A stretch of DNA of 64,000 nt from Copromyces sp. CBS 386.78. Its lineage: Eukaryota > Ascomycota > Sordariomycetes > Sordariales > Sordariaceae. The stretch's first letter is position 1; each line of letters starts with the position of its first letter. The notes beneath the pieces are model-generated. The model worked only from the letters and a program-made list of their open reading frames with translations. It did no database searches and was not told the origin of the DNA. Location: positions 806,001-870,000 of the forward strand of contig MU839079.1 of NCBI GenBank assembly GCA_030685235.1, read 5' to 3'. Positions 11,996 through 22,068 of this stretch are shown piece by piece. Both the position numbers and the translations under genes were made by a program.

Positions 11996-12937
11996 TCAAT
12001 ACAACAGTAGGTCCTCGTCGTCGGACTCCTCTTCCTCCACCAGGGCAGAAGCGGCCACGGCAGCATCGCCGGCAGCCTTGAGGGTGGCGAGCTGCTCGCG
12101 CAAGCGAGCTAGCTCCTCCTCAAGAGGAGCGGCGGCCGCCGGGCTAGCAACGCCAGTGTCGATGAAAGCTACGACGTCGGCGCTATTCACAATTAGAATT
12201 CTATATTAATACTAAAAACTAAAGATTAGGACTTACGTATAGGGGCGGGATAAACCCGCAAAAGAAAGGTCATACAACCCTTTAGCGACATTCTTGGCCG
12301 CCACCCAGACCGACTCCTTGGAGGGGTCAGAGTCCTACTCTAACTTGGCCTCCAGGAGGAAACTAGGAGAAGGGCAGCAGCCCTCGCCAATTTCTTGGCA
12401 AGGCTGGCATACGCCAGGACCGGCGCGGAGGCAAACTTGCTCGTCCTTAAGGCATTTGATACAAGGACGCGCGGGTAAGGCGGGCGGGGCGGGCGAATTG
12501 GCGCGCTACTTTGAACATATAGTTAGCTAACTATATAAAGATAATATTATAGTAAATTGAAATAAGTAGAAGACAGTATTACGAAAGCATTGCCATAAAA
12601 GAAAGATATATAAACTTACGAGAGCAGACTCCAACCTATTCCTGGCCGAAGCTAGGGAGGCGCGGCGCTCCGCGCGACGCTCAGTACGGCGAGCGCGCAC
12701 GGCGGCTAAGCGAGCCTAGTGGGCTCTGCGACGCTCCTTAGTCGCCGCCGAGGGCGGCCGACCACGGTCACGAGGTGTGGCAGGTACAGCAGGGGCGTAA
12801 TCTATTGTAAATGTCTATCTACCAATTGTCCTGTTAGCTGGTTGTCTTGTAAATAGTGATTCGTTTGGTCGACGGCGCTTCTAGCCCAAACGAGTAGTAA
12901 TTTGATAATTAAGAAGAATTGAGCAAGATTACTTACG
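11996..12937 (-). pseudogene. Mildly RIP-mutated, four-exon Cys-rich gene relic
   Basis: A spliced reverse-strand structure can be read: an uncertain 5' exon ending at 12937, then exons 12801-12620, 12505-12237 and 12182-11996. All three introns have GTAAG donors. The first two have CTAAC branch points close before a TAG acceptor, and intron phases agree. The second exon is Arg/Ala-rich. The third carries a zinc-ligand-like pattern, CIKC then KDEQVC then CQPCQ and GCC. The last exon has a Leu/Ala coiled segment and an acidic end, ESDDEDLLLY, before TGA. Internal stops are TAG in the second exon (after RRAH) and in the third (after EAKLE), both explicable as CAG to TAG. No start codon is found in the 5' exon. 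The Cys pattern suggests nucleic-acid binding, but I recognise no named family. Confidence 0.6.
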
Positions 12938-13016
12938 GTACTAGTAGGGTAGATGATTGTCGATTATCCGTCAGCAAGATGATTTTATTAACAGGTACGA
13001 CTGGGATAATAATAAT

Positions 13017-14940
13017 TTATATTGGTACGCAAAGTGGCCGAAGCCGAGAATAGAGAACGAGAAACTGGGCGGAGGGCGGGCGCGGGCAAAAAAAAAAACA
13101 CGCGGCGGCGGTGATGGTTGCGGCGGTTAAAGAAAAAAAAAAGAAAAGAGGAAAGGAGGAAGAGTAGATCGCTAGATTATTAATTATTTTAATAAGAGGA
13201 AGGGGGGACGCGCTAGTGGGGCAGCGCGCAAATATAAGTAGAACTATAACGTAAGGAAGGTCGCTGTTATTAGTGCCATTCTTGCGACATGTGGTTACAA
13301 AACTATATAGCATAACAACTAGATCACTACATTGAAAATAGATAATTGAAAAAAAGATTGAAGTATCCAAAACGCATCTAATTCATACCAAATTTCCCTA
13401 TATCGTTTAATTGAGTAGTAGTCTAGTACGGTTAGGTTGTACAGTAGAATTCCACGCTAATAAACTAACTAGGAGTTTTTTACAGAGGGTTTTACAAACT
13501 TTTAATTACAAATATATATTAAAGGCATCTATTTAAAAAGTTATTTAGCATAGGCCAAAGTATAAGTCGGACAATACTCCACTAGGGTAAAATATATAAA
13601 TAGTTACTTAATTAATTTAAATTGGGAACGATAATTATATTATTCCCCGTTGACAACTTTTCTATTAATTACTTTATAGTCAGCTTCGATAATTATTATA
13701 TACTAAATAAATTACAATTTAATAGAGGAAACTTAATTTTTAATAAATAAGTCTATTATTATTATTATTATTATTATTCTAAAGGATAATTAAATCTAAT
13801 GGGATTCTCTCAGTTCCCTTAAATATATCCTAAATTTAGAGGTAGATTTGAACTTACAATTGCTAAACTTGCTATAGTACTAGATTTACCGTTTTTATTT
13901 AAATTTACTAGATTTACTATAGTATATTCGGTACTTTTATAATAACCTTCTTTTTTTATATATAATATTTATAACTGTAATTGCGTAGAATATTTACGAC
14001 TGTAGTCCCGTAATTCGGCTTACGTACCCAAATCCCCCGCGCGTTACCGGAATTCTAGTTCTCCCGGCAATTCGCTATCTTAATTTTGCCGGCAATTCCC
14101 TTTCGCGGCAATTAACTAACGTTAATAAGTCGATAAAACGTTATAGACTACAAACACCTTCTATACTTTCTATCTTTTAATTCAACCAATATAAATACTA
14201 ATATTAATAATATTATTTCTTTTATTGTTATATTTTAATCGCGTAATACTAGAAATCATTTCGAATCTTTGAAATCTATTGATTTTAAACCGTTAAATAA
14301 TTATACTATTATTTGTACGGGTTTTACCGAGGTGCGTACGTATTACTTTACGTTTGCAACGTATACTAGGGAAAGTATACGACCGCTACCCCAAGAATAT
14401 TACTACCTTCTATCTCTCAATACTAATAAAGTAATTGCAATTACTACCTTTACTCTTTCTATTTCAATACTAATACCGCCTTTTACAATAATTACGTTAT
14501 TACTTAAACCTACCTAGAATTTCCCTAGTAGCTAGCCCGTCAAGAAATTTCTAGTACCTATTAGCTCCCTCCTAGAAAGGTATAAAAATCCCCCTCCCCC
14601 CTTCTCCTATTTCTCAAACTTTCTCCCTTTTATTATATAACCTCCTTCTAAAATTAATTTACTTTAATCTCTAAAATCTTTTAGTAAATTATTAAGAACC
14701 TAGAAGTAATTAAGACTGGCGTTTAAATCTTAAGTAATTATACTTTCAGATTAGTCCTCTTCCTATTGTATATTACTCCCCTCCCTTCTACTTCCGCCTA
14801 TTAACTTTATTTACTAATAATAAAGAACGAAAAAATTAAAGTCTATTACTACCGGAGTATTAATACTATTGAGAAGGTATTGACCCAGTAAGTCTCCTAT
14901 TCCCCTACCCCTCATTTATCTTCTAACTCTTTCAATTTAC
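13017..14940. other. A+T-rich stretch with isolated open frames
   Basis: A GC-richer patch at 13020-13260 contains a forward frame with a basic peptide (RKVAEAENRERETGRR) and stops, and a reverse open frame of 117 codons. Neither resembles a known protein. At 14030-14110 the motif CCGGCAATT recurs among decayed sequence. A TTG-initiated 82-codon open frame at 14269-14517 has no recognised similarity. I support no gene here. Confidence 0.35.
13754..13779. repeat. ATT trinucleotide microsatellite
   Basis: This is a run of about eight perfect TTA/ATT units in the A+T-rich tract. Confidence 0.9.
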
Positions 14941-15006
14941 TAATTTCTTTTCTTTTGTATAAATAACGAACGACGAAGTAAAAAATATTCCAAGAAGGTT
15001 ATAATA

Positions 15007-15543
15007 CTTACCCCTAGTAATAGTAGCGATAATAACGCCGCCCTCTCTACTTCCAGTATAGCTTTAGGTAATATATTTCTCGGCGAAATACCTTCGAATA
15101 TTGGTTTAGGTATCAAACGTAGCGCCGAGGAGGCTAACCCCGACGCTATCCTTTTCGAAGAGACTCCTACTAAGAAAAAGCCAGCTCCTCGTAAGCGTTT
15201 AACAACCGCCCTTAATATCCTCGTGTACCCTTTTTAATTTAATACACTATACTTACTCCTTTAAACTAAGCTAGCGGCGAATAAGGCCGAAATGGCGGCT
15301 GCTACTATAATTCTCGCTACTACCGTTAACGAGCCCGTTACTACTGGTGATTCTATTTATATTACGACGGATAGTTTCTCTTATATTGAGGAGGCTATCG
15401 CCGACACCCTTACCGCCGATGCGGATAAGGCATCGATCCTAACGAAGATAATTTAGTACAAGGAAGTTATTATTGACGCAACCGAGCTCGAGACCTTTTA
15501 TAAGGCGCATCTATACAATACGAAGCGAAAATTATACCCCTAG
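15007..15543 (+). pseudogene. Spliced gene relic at the edge of the RIP tract, unrecognised
   Basis: A forward frame is open from about 15007 (possibly from about 14950) to a donor near 15223. It resumes after AAACTAAG at 15271 in the same phase and ends at TAG 15541-15543. The first part includes LGNIFLGEIPSNIGLGIK and a basic tail, EETPTKKKPAPRKRL. The second part reads AEMAAATIILATTV and, after a single in-frame TAG (after LTKII), YKEVIIDATELETF. An alternative donor GTAAGC lies at 15191. Codon choice is free of CpA, as expected after RIP. The one internal stop is again TAG, probably former CAG. No family is recognised. Confidence 0.5.
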
Positions 15544-15660
15544 ACCAATTGCCCATTTGTATGCTTTTTTGATAAATACGGTTTTGGGCTTTTGGGCTTA
15601 TATATTCTATATGCGAATTATTGCAAATCCGTAACGTTAACCATCGCCGTATGTATTCCA

Positions 15661-16407
15661 TAAGTGTTCTACCTAACTGGGTCTACAGCAAATACACCAC
15701 CTTATTTCTTATTCGAACTTTGATTTTTCTTTCTTTTTATTTTCTGTCTTGGGAAAAACTAAGTGTGTGATGTGAAATCAGTTGGCTTCAGCAGTTCTAG
15801 ACTTCGGGTTGATAGGGTCCGAGAAGATAGCAAGATTATCCTGATTTTCGTACTATTAGTATTTCCCCGAGCACTGGTTCATTGGGCTTTGTCAAGCAGT
15901 TGGGGAGCATTTAATGGGAATTTTGGGATATTTCACGACATGTCGGTCGAGACGTGATGGACGTTGGAAGCTTGGCCCCCGTCTGGAAGGGCGAAGATGT
16001 CACTTGGGGCCTTATGCCAACATCTTTTATAAGCCCATTCTCATGTTGTCCAGGGCCATTTGACTCCTTTTCAGCCGTAGCATTTCCGCTGGCGGTAATA
16101 CATGATCTTCAGCAAACCGGCACTGCTATGTAAACAATACCTACCGTTGTATTAGGTACCCCTTGTAGTGTAACCCCTGATAGGACCCGGATCCGCTACC
16201 TACGTAACTTATCGTTACGCATGCCCCACCAAAAACTTTCCTCAAGGCCCCAAGCGACCCCGCGATCACCATCCATCCATCATGGCAACACCCTAAACAT
16301 CCTACAGCGAACCAAGCTCTTTTACTACACTACGAACACTCAAGAATCATTTCTTGAACCATCGGCCTAGTCGCCAACCTCCCGCGAATCCAACCAACTC
16401 ATCAAAA
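15661..16407. other. Transition zone and promoter region of the PDCD5 gene
   Basis: Base composition becomes ordinary within a few tens of bases. No convincing coding frame is present (the 64-codon open frame at 15763 looks incidental). The last 200 bases are C/A-rich like other 5' leaders in the window. Confidence 0.5.
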
Positions 16408-17098
16408 ATGGAGGACTCCGAGCTCGACAAGGTGCGCATCCCATCTCCCTTTACCGCCAGCCAGCAGCGCAGTGCACAGCTTGATGGCTGCGTACCGTGC
16501 CCGGGCCCCTACATACTAACTCTCGCAACTCCCTAAACAGATCAGAAAGGCCCGTCTTGAACAGCTTAAGGCGCAGGGTGGCGGCGGTGGTGGTGGTCCC
16601 AAGGCCGGCGGTCCATCTGGCGCCGGTGGTCAAGGTGGTCAGGAGGCTTCTAGACAGTATGTCCATTCCCTCCCCTTGCCTCCTTCTTCCCTCCCTTATC
16701 TCTCCCCTTACCTCCCCATATACCCCATCTACTTCCTTCCTCCTCTCTCTTCCCCTCCTTACTACAAACCAACAAGTAACTAACTACCCCTCCTTTTGTT
16801 TGTGACAAAAAGACAAGAAGCCGAAGCCCGCAAAGCCATGCTCAACCAGATCCTCATGCCTGAAGCCGCCGACCGGCTGGGCCGCATCCGGCTCGTCAAG
16901 GAGGAGCGCGCGACCGACATCGAAAACCGGCTAATCATGCTGGCGCAAACGGGCCAGCTGCGCTCCAAAGTGACCGAGGAACAGCTCAAGGAGCTGCTGA
17001 ACGCCATGTCGGATAACAAGGAAGAAGAAAAGATTGTGGTGACGAGGAGGAAGGGGTGGGGGTTGGACGATGATGATGATGATTTGTTTGATATCTAG
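16408..17098 (+). CDS. PDCD5: PDCD5/TFAR19 family protein, 141 aa, three exons
   Basis: The family comprises small helical double-stranded-DNA-binding proteins, represented in yeast by Ymr074c and in animals by PDCD5, with roles proposed in apoptosis and chaperonin or acetyltransferase regulation. Exons are 16408-16431, 16541-16656 and 16813-17098. Joining them keeps the frame and gives MEDSELDKIRKARLEQLKAQ at the N-terminus, the usual family opening. A Gly-rich linker of about 25 residues follows. The conserved core reads RKAMLNQILMPEAADRL, then ENRLIMLAQTGQLRSKVTEE, then RRKGWGLDDDDDD with an acidic end, all matching the family pattern. Length is close to animal PDCD5 (about 125 aa), the excess being the Gly linker. 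The third intron acceptor (AAAAAG) is weak, so that junction is less certain, but the phase demands it. It is tail to tail with the next gene. Confidence 0.93.
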
Positions 17099-17487
17099 GG
17101 AGGCGTTGGAGTGTGCCTACGAAGGTGTGGTTACAGAGAGACGGAACAAAGTGGTAGGTGGGAGGGGGAGGGGGAGGAGGAGGAGGATATCAAGAAAGTT
17201 TCACGGCCCTAACGGTTTTATTAATGGCATCATCGGTTTATTACAAATCACGCAAGAGTCCAACTTCTTCGAGTTTGAGAAAGCATGGGAGCGGTGAACG
17301 GAAAGAGGGAGCCGAATATGCAAAGAAAATGCCATGCTTTTCATATGCGAAAACTAGAAATACAGGTATGTGCAGGATGAACCATCTCTATAACCAATCA
17401 CCTCCCCCGAAACACCCTTTATCGTCATGATTTTGTTGATCCCGTCTATATGTATATGCAGTAAATATTGGTGATACACCCCGTTCA
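17099..17487. other. Shared 3' region of two convergent genes
   Basis: This is a 389-base interval between the stop codons of the PDCD5 gene and the ketopantoate-reductase-like gene, with a GGA/GGT-rich stretch at about 17155-17190. It presumably holds both 3' untranslated regions. Confidence 0.5.
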
Positions 17488-19296
17488 TCATCTAATCTTG
17501 TTGAGCAAGTTCTTCAGAGGCTCCGGCCAGAGCCTGTCGGGATACTGGGTCCACGGCTCTGGAACATGAGGAAGAAGTTTTGGCTGGTACGGAACCTCAA
17601 AGGGTACTTCTCTCATCCTCTTCTCTGCCAAAACCTCCTGCTTGGCCCTGATGGCAGACCAGATACTCGAGAGAGCGTTCACCGAAAGCCCCAACTTCTT
17701 GCCGCGCATGACGAAGTAGCCAGTAACGTATCCGATATCCGTGTCCAAGCCCCTGGCAGTCAACCTGCGCATGGGGCTGTCAGAGGTCCCCTTTCTCTTC
17801 AACCTATGGAAGACTTCTGATCGAATGTACGGAAGGGCATTGGCGACGCGGAACTGCTCCAGGCCCTTCAGCTCGGGCAGGTGGGAAACCACATCGGCAA
17901 TCTCGGAAAGCAGCTTGTCCATGAGCTGACGGGCGTGCGGGTTCTCGGGGATTTTGTCGTAGGTAGAATCCAGAATCGTCGCCAGAGGATCAACCACCGC
18001 TCGGAACGCCACCGCTGGTAGCTTCAGCTGCAAGAAGTCGTCCGTCCGGTGACCGGTGGCATTAAGGTCCGGAATGGACGTGAGGAGCTTGATCAGATGC
18101 GCCCCCCTCCGCTGGTACAAGGTGGGCGGGTGCTTCTTGATCACAAAGGGCGCGGCCGGGCCGATATTTCCTGATTGAGGGGTGTAGACAGTCAGGTAGA
18201 GCCTTCCAGGTCGCACCTCACCAAACTCAAACGTCTCGTCGCCCAGCCCCAAACGCGTCGTCATATGGCCGAGGATAAACACCGGCCGCTGGCTTTCGAT
18301 GGGAAAGTAGGCTTTGCAGATAGCCTCGGCGACGCCCAGTCCCTCGTGGATCAGAGCAATGGTCGAGTTGTGGTCAAGCCGGTGGTTAATCTGGCCGAGT
18401 GCTTCGACCGTGTGCCCGGCTGGAACAGTCACTATGAGGTTGCTGATGTGTTTGTCGTTCTGCTTCCGCGGATCATGGCCCTGGATTGGTATTGTGAACT
18501 CGGCCTTGATCCTGTCGCGGACGATGACTTCCTTTTGCCTGTGAAGCCTCAAGCACTTTCCCGAGTTCACCCACCTCTTGAGTAGATTCCTCCGGTTGAT
18601 CATGAAAATGGGCGGCGGTATCGTCTCGGCGCCGGCTAGCGTATGTGTAACGTATCGGCCTTGGACATTGAGGCCCATAACGTGAATCAAGTCCGACGGT
18701 TGGAACAGATCAGTCCATGGCTTCTTCTCGCCCTCTTTTCGGATCCTCTGTGCCAGTTTTTGCTCATCCAGCTCCGCCTCTTCCAGCTTGTCGAAGAACT
18801 CCTTGGTCGGGTTTCGGTATTGTTCCTTGGCGACTTCTGGTTCACTCCCACCATCCGCGACCGGTTTCGGCACGGTGTTTGTTGGGACCTGCGCATCGGA
18901 TCTCTTGGGAAGCGGTGCATCCGGTGTAGCCAAAGGGGAGTGTGCCTCGGACGAGGCCTGTCGTGTTTGCTGCAGAGGGTACGGCGCAACTTGCGGGTGG
19001 CTGGCTCGGGGGATCAAGTCGCGGAGGGGAGGAGATATAGCGACGAATGACCGAATCTGAACATCACGCTGGATGGAACGGAAACCGCTTGCGCTGGCCC
19101 CCCGGCCCACCGAGGTGTTACTGGGACACCATCGTGTGTGCCTGCAGGGTATTCGCCCAAACACCCGCAAGTGCGGTCGACTGCCGGTAAAGGAATACAG
19201 GTTGGCGGCTTTCACGGATGACACCGGGAGCTCATGATATGGCTTTATCGTGGTGGTGCAGAAACCCCGCCGGAGGACCTGTCGCAAGAGGTCCTG
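17488..19296 (-). CDS. Mitochondrial ketopantoate-reductase-like protein, about 600 aa, 5' end unresolved
   Basis: The frame is open from 19296 to the stop at 17488. The N-terminal 90 residues are Arg/Ser-rich without acidic residues at the very start, as in mitochondrial presequences, followed by a Pro/Ser/Ala linker to about residue 155. A Rossmann-type segment at about 201-219 (IHVMGLNVQGRYVTHTLAG) is followed by a family pattern of ApbA/PanE enzymes: NLIVTVPAGHTVEAL, STIALIHEGLGVAEAI and FILGHMTTRLGL. The C-terminal part, LKLPAVAFRAVVDPLATIL, matches the ketopantoate reductase C-terminal helical domain. The glycine motif is GxxxxGR rather than the classical GxGxxG, so catalysis is not certain. 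Fungal members of this kind are often non-enzymatic mitochondrial factors. No ATG is in frame before residue 204. The first possible initiator is TTG at 19287, so a short upstream exon or a non-AUG start is needed. Confidence 0.8.
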   Translation of the reverse strand, partial: QDLLRQVLRRGFCTTTIKPYHELPVSSVKAANLYSFTGSRPHLRVFGRIPCRHTRWCPSNTSVGRGASASGFRSIQRDVQIRSFVAISPPLRDLIPRASHPQVAPYPLQQTRQASSEAHSPLATPDAPLPKRSDAQVPTNTVPKPVADGGSEPEVAKEQYRNPTKEFFDKLEEAELDEQKLAQRIRKEGEKKPWTDLFQPSDLIHVMGLNVQGRYVTHTLAGAETIPPPIFMINRRNLLKRWVNSGKCLRLHRQKEVIVRDRIKAEFTIPIQGHDPRKQNDKHISNLIVTVPAGHTVEALGQINHRLDHNSTIALIHEGLGVAEAICKAYFPIESQRPVFILGHMTTRLGLGDETFEFGEVRPGRLYLTVYTPQSGNIGPAAPFVIKKHPPTLYQRRGAHLIKLLTSIPDLNATGHRTDDFLQLKLPAVAFRAVVDPLATILDSTYDKIPENPHARQLMDKLLSEIADVVSHLPELKGLEQFRVANALPYIRSEVFHRLKRKGTSDSPMRRLTARGLDTDIGYVTGYFVMRGKKLGLSVNALSSIWSAIRAKQEVLAEKRMREVPFEVPYQPKLLPHVPEPWTQYPDRLWPEPLKNLLNKIR

Positions 19297-19885
19297 TCAG
19301 GATTCTATGTCCCGCGCGGGAGCATTGAGGACTGGGCAGGGACCAGGGGCGAGAAGGGCGAGGCGGTTGGCCTGGGAGGGAATTCGGAGTGGTGGTTTTG
19401 TTCGGAGCGGTGGTGGTTTTGCGGTATAAAGACTAGCTGAATCCGGTTGCCGGATGACGATGATTTTGTTAAGACACTTTCCGATCAAAAGTTCAATGGC
19501 CGCCAAACTTTTTTTTTTTTTCTCGGGAGCGCGCCCGGCCGCCCGCTGTTGATGCACTGTCATGCTAACTTGAAACCGGCAGTGGAAGAAAAACTGCTCT
19601 CCTCTGATTGGCTTGTTCGGCCATAGCATAGTCTTGGCATTGCACTGTGGAAGGCTTGTCGCAGCATGTGGATCCCAGGATCTGGAACCAAAAAAGTGCA
19701 ACCTGAACGGTTCGCAACTGTGTGGGGCCGCTTTCCTGGCTTGCATCCAGATTCGCATCTTTGTTTATCATCAATGTCAACAAACCGCCGCCTCATCATA
19801 TCTGGATATTAATATTGAAGTCTTCCTCTCCGTCAATTCAAGACTTTTTGCTCTCACTTATCATTCACATCAAACCATCGCAATC
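19297..19885. other. Divergent intergenic region
   Basis: About 590 bases lie between the 5' ends of the ketopantoate-reductase-like gene and LRP1, which are transcribed away from each other. The region probably holds both promoters, and possibly a missing first exon of the minus-strand gene. A run of 13 T at 19509-19521 is present. No independent gene is seen. Confidence 0.5.
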
Positions 19886-20497
19886 ATGGACGTGCCCGAC
19901 ATTACCCCCTCGTTGGAGCAGCTCAACGTCGACCTCGACCAGCTAGAGGCCGCTCTTAAGCCCGTTCTCGGTGATGTCGGTGATGTATCTTCCAAGTTGC
20001 CTCTCTTGGATAAGGCCAAGCTCTACGTTATGGTGACTTATGCCATTGAGTCGATGCTCTTCTGTGGGTCAAATCTACCCCGTGCGGATATTCAAGTTGA
20101 CCTATTGCTAACCTGAATAACAGCCTCACTACGTCTGAACAGTGTTGACGCCAAGGAGCATGCCATTTTCACAGAGTTGACTCGCGTCAGGCAGTATTTT
20201 GAGAAGATTCAGAAGATTGAGAACCCGCCCGAGGAGCGTGAGCAGACGGTCAACAAGGAGGCCGCTGCCCGCTTCATCAGATCTGACTTGGTATGGGTTT
20301 CAACCACCGATTTCACTTATTGGGTAACACTAACAAATCTATAGGCCGATGATGAAGCTATCAAGCAGAAATTGACAGAGCTGATTGCCAAAGAGAAGGC
20401 CAAGGCAGAGGCCAAGGAGGAGAAGAAGAGGGCAGCAGATTTGAGCTCCGAGCCCATGGCCAAGCGACCCAAGACCAAGGGCAACAAGAAGAAGTGA
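19886..20497 (+). CDS. lrp1: Exosome cofactor Lrp1/Rrp47 (C1D family), 165 aa, three exons
   Basis: In the nucleus this small protein binds Rrp6 and helps the exosome process snoRNAs and 3' ends of 5.8S rRNA. Exons are 19886-20063, 20124-20290 and 20345-20497, and all phases agree. The N-terminal Sas10/Utp3/C1D domain covers about residues 5-110, with characteristic LDQLEAALKPVL, AKLYVMVTYAIESMLFSSLR and ELTRVRQYFEKIQKIENPP. The C-terminus is Lys-rich (KAEAKEEKKRAADLS to GNKKK), as expected for RNA contact. The ATG has a good context (GCAATCATGG). An upstream open frame in the same phase extends into the 5' leader but lacks similarity, so I start at the conserved Met. Confidence 0.92.
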
Positions 20498-21520
20498 GCG
20501 CTGCGCATACTGCACTCCTTGTTGAGTTATTGTGCGACGACCATGGCCACGGCGCGACGTTTTGGCATGGCGCTTCGGGCTTCGTCTGAACAGGCCCCGT
20601 TACATGAGGCATGCCGTGTGTTGTTCATTTGCGCTTCGCGAGGCCGCGGAAAGGCCAACACAAACATAACCCGGAAATCGTTTGCCCGGAACCAGACCCG
20701 CGGCCACCGGAGTTTTGTGTTGGCCACTTGAGATACCCACCAGCTGGAGTTTCGAACATGGAACCATGACTGGATATTTGTCCCAGCATCGATGTGGCGG
20801 GACACTGCGTTGCTAGTACTTTGAGAAGGGAAATCCACGACCTCGGAGATATTAGGATACGGCACATGGTAGAGGAGGCAACCGACCTGAGGTTGTCATG
20901 AGAAAAAGTCAGAAGCCGTAATAATGAGTTACGGATAAACAATTTCAAATTCACCAACCCAAGTATCTCCATAGAATCAAGCAGTTGATCATCGAAGCCC
21001 CTGAAGAATTTAATCATGCTAATAGAACCCTAACCCTCCCGAAGTGATCACGCGCCCGAGAATACAAGCCTCGATAACACCGGCATGCTCTCTCGCCTTC
21101 GATTGGCTTCCAGTTCAGCTCTAGGTCGCCAAAAAGAGCGAAAAATGCCCCAAACTCCCCCCAAAAAAGAGATCTTAACAGGGGAAGTCAGGGGTCCAAG
21201 CTCCGAGCTGTCGTCTCGGCTTTCAGGGCCTCGGCCGGCGCGGGAGGAGAGGGCGAGCGGGCGCAGTCGCAATTGGAGATCCCGTGGGTCGCAAATGATG
21301 GCAAAATGTCGCCCGTCATTCCCCACTAGTGTTTTGCCGATAGTGCTTTATATCACTGCTTTTAATCCCATCCGCATTTCCCCATCCCATCGTCACCACC
21401 CCAACATTAACACTTTCCCTCAACAACCACCCACCACACTCACTACAACTCCAAACCGCCAAAACGTCGGTCGCTTTAATCTACGCAACCCAACAACAAC
21501 AACCAAACCAAACAGACAAA
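20498..21520. other. Intergenic region upstream of the Mix17 gene
   Basis: About 1 kb without supported coding potential. It contains a two-unit telomere-like box at 21026-21037 and ends in a C/A-rich leader with repeated CAACAAC just before the ATG at 21521. Confidence 0.5.
21026..21037 (-). promoter_or_regulatory. Telomere-repeat-like box (AACCCTAACCCT)
   Basis: Two adjacent CCCTAA-type units lie about 480 bases upstream of the Mix17 start. Identical doublets occur upstream of two other genes in this window. Such teloboxes are bound by Tbf1/Tay1-type Myb factors in several fungi, and the role here is inferred. Confidence 0.4.
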
Positions 21521-22068
21521 ATGCCTCGCCAAAGCCGTGGTTCCGCCCGCCCTTCCGTCCCCGCGCGCAAGCCCGTGGCTCCCACCAACCAGCAGCAGCA
21601 CCGTCCTGCTTCCACCTACGCTCCTCCCACCGCCGCTCCTCACGCTCCTCCCGCTGCCGCCGCGCCCGCCGTCTCCCAGGGCCCTGGTCTCTTCGGTCAG
21701 ATGGCTAGCACTGCTGCGTATGTCTTGTTCCCTCCCTCCCTCCTCTCCGGCTTCCAGATCCAGAGACATCTCCCACCCCGTCGCAAACACGTACTAACAG
21801 TCTATAAAACAGTGGTGTCGCCATCGGTTCCTCCATCGGCCACGCCATCGGCGGCATGTTCTCCGGCGGCGGTTCCTCCGAGCAGGCTGCTGTCGCGCCC
21901 GTCCAGGCCCAGGCCGCCGCCGCCCAGAACTCGTCGTGGGGCAACAACTGCTCCGAGGCCACCAAGAGCTTCACCCAGTGCATGGACCAGCAGCAGGGCA
22001 ACATGCAGATCTGCGGCTGGTACCTGGAGCAGCTTAAGGCTTGCCAGGCTGCTGCTAGCCAGTACTAA
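21521..22068 (+). CDS. mix17: Mix17/CHCHD2-CHCHD10-like twin CX9C protein, 150 aa, two exons
   Basis: This is a mitochondrial intermembrane-space protein of the CHCHD2/Mix17 type, imported by the Mia40 relay and linked to respiration and cristae organisation. Exons are 21521-21717 and 21813-22068. The N-terminus is Arg/Ser/Pro/Ala-rich and basic, like a presequence. A Gly/Ala-rich hydrophobic stretch across the splice junction (MASTAAGVAIGSSIGHAIGG) is the conserved central helix. The CHCH domain near the C-terminus has CSEATKSFTQC and CGWYLEQLKAC, both exact CX9C. The intron has GTATGT, CTAAC and ACAG signals. The start has a GACAAAATGCC context. Length matches the family (about 140-160 aa). 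Confidence 0.93.

Larger units (their letters stand above)
1..15660. other. RIP-mutated A+T-rich heterochromatic tract
   Basis: The whole stretch is dominated by TA-rich sequence. CpA and TpG dinucleotides are almost absent over long runs (for example around 6121-6180), while CpG remains. This is the pattern left by repeat-induced point mutation, which changes C to T mainly at CpA on either strand. No intact gene is visible, but several frames stay open for 200-800 codons if TAA and TAG are read as former CAA, CAG or TGG codons, and no frameshift is needed. That fits transition-only mutation of former genes. The mutation load is lower at 11.95-13.3 kb and 15.0-15.6 kb, and composition changes sharply to euchromatin near 15.66 kb. 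The parts between the relics listed separately (for example 4150-4780, 7540-8550 and 10931-11990) show nothing I can assign. Confidence 0.9.

Noticed and set aside
1..15660. LTR retrotransposon or CRISPR-like explanation for the repeats
   Set aside because: No long terminal repeats, reverse transcriptase motif or regular spacer pattern is visible. The arrays are plain tandem repeats.
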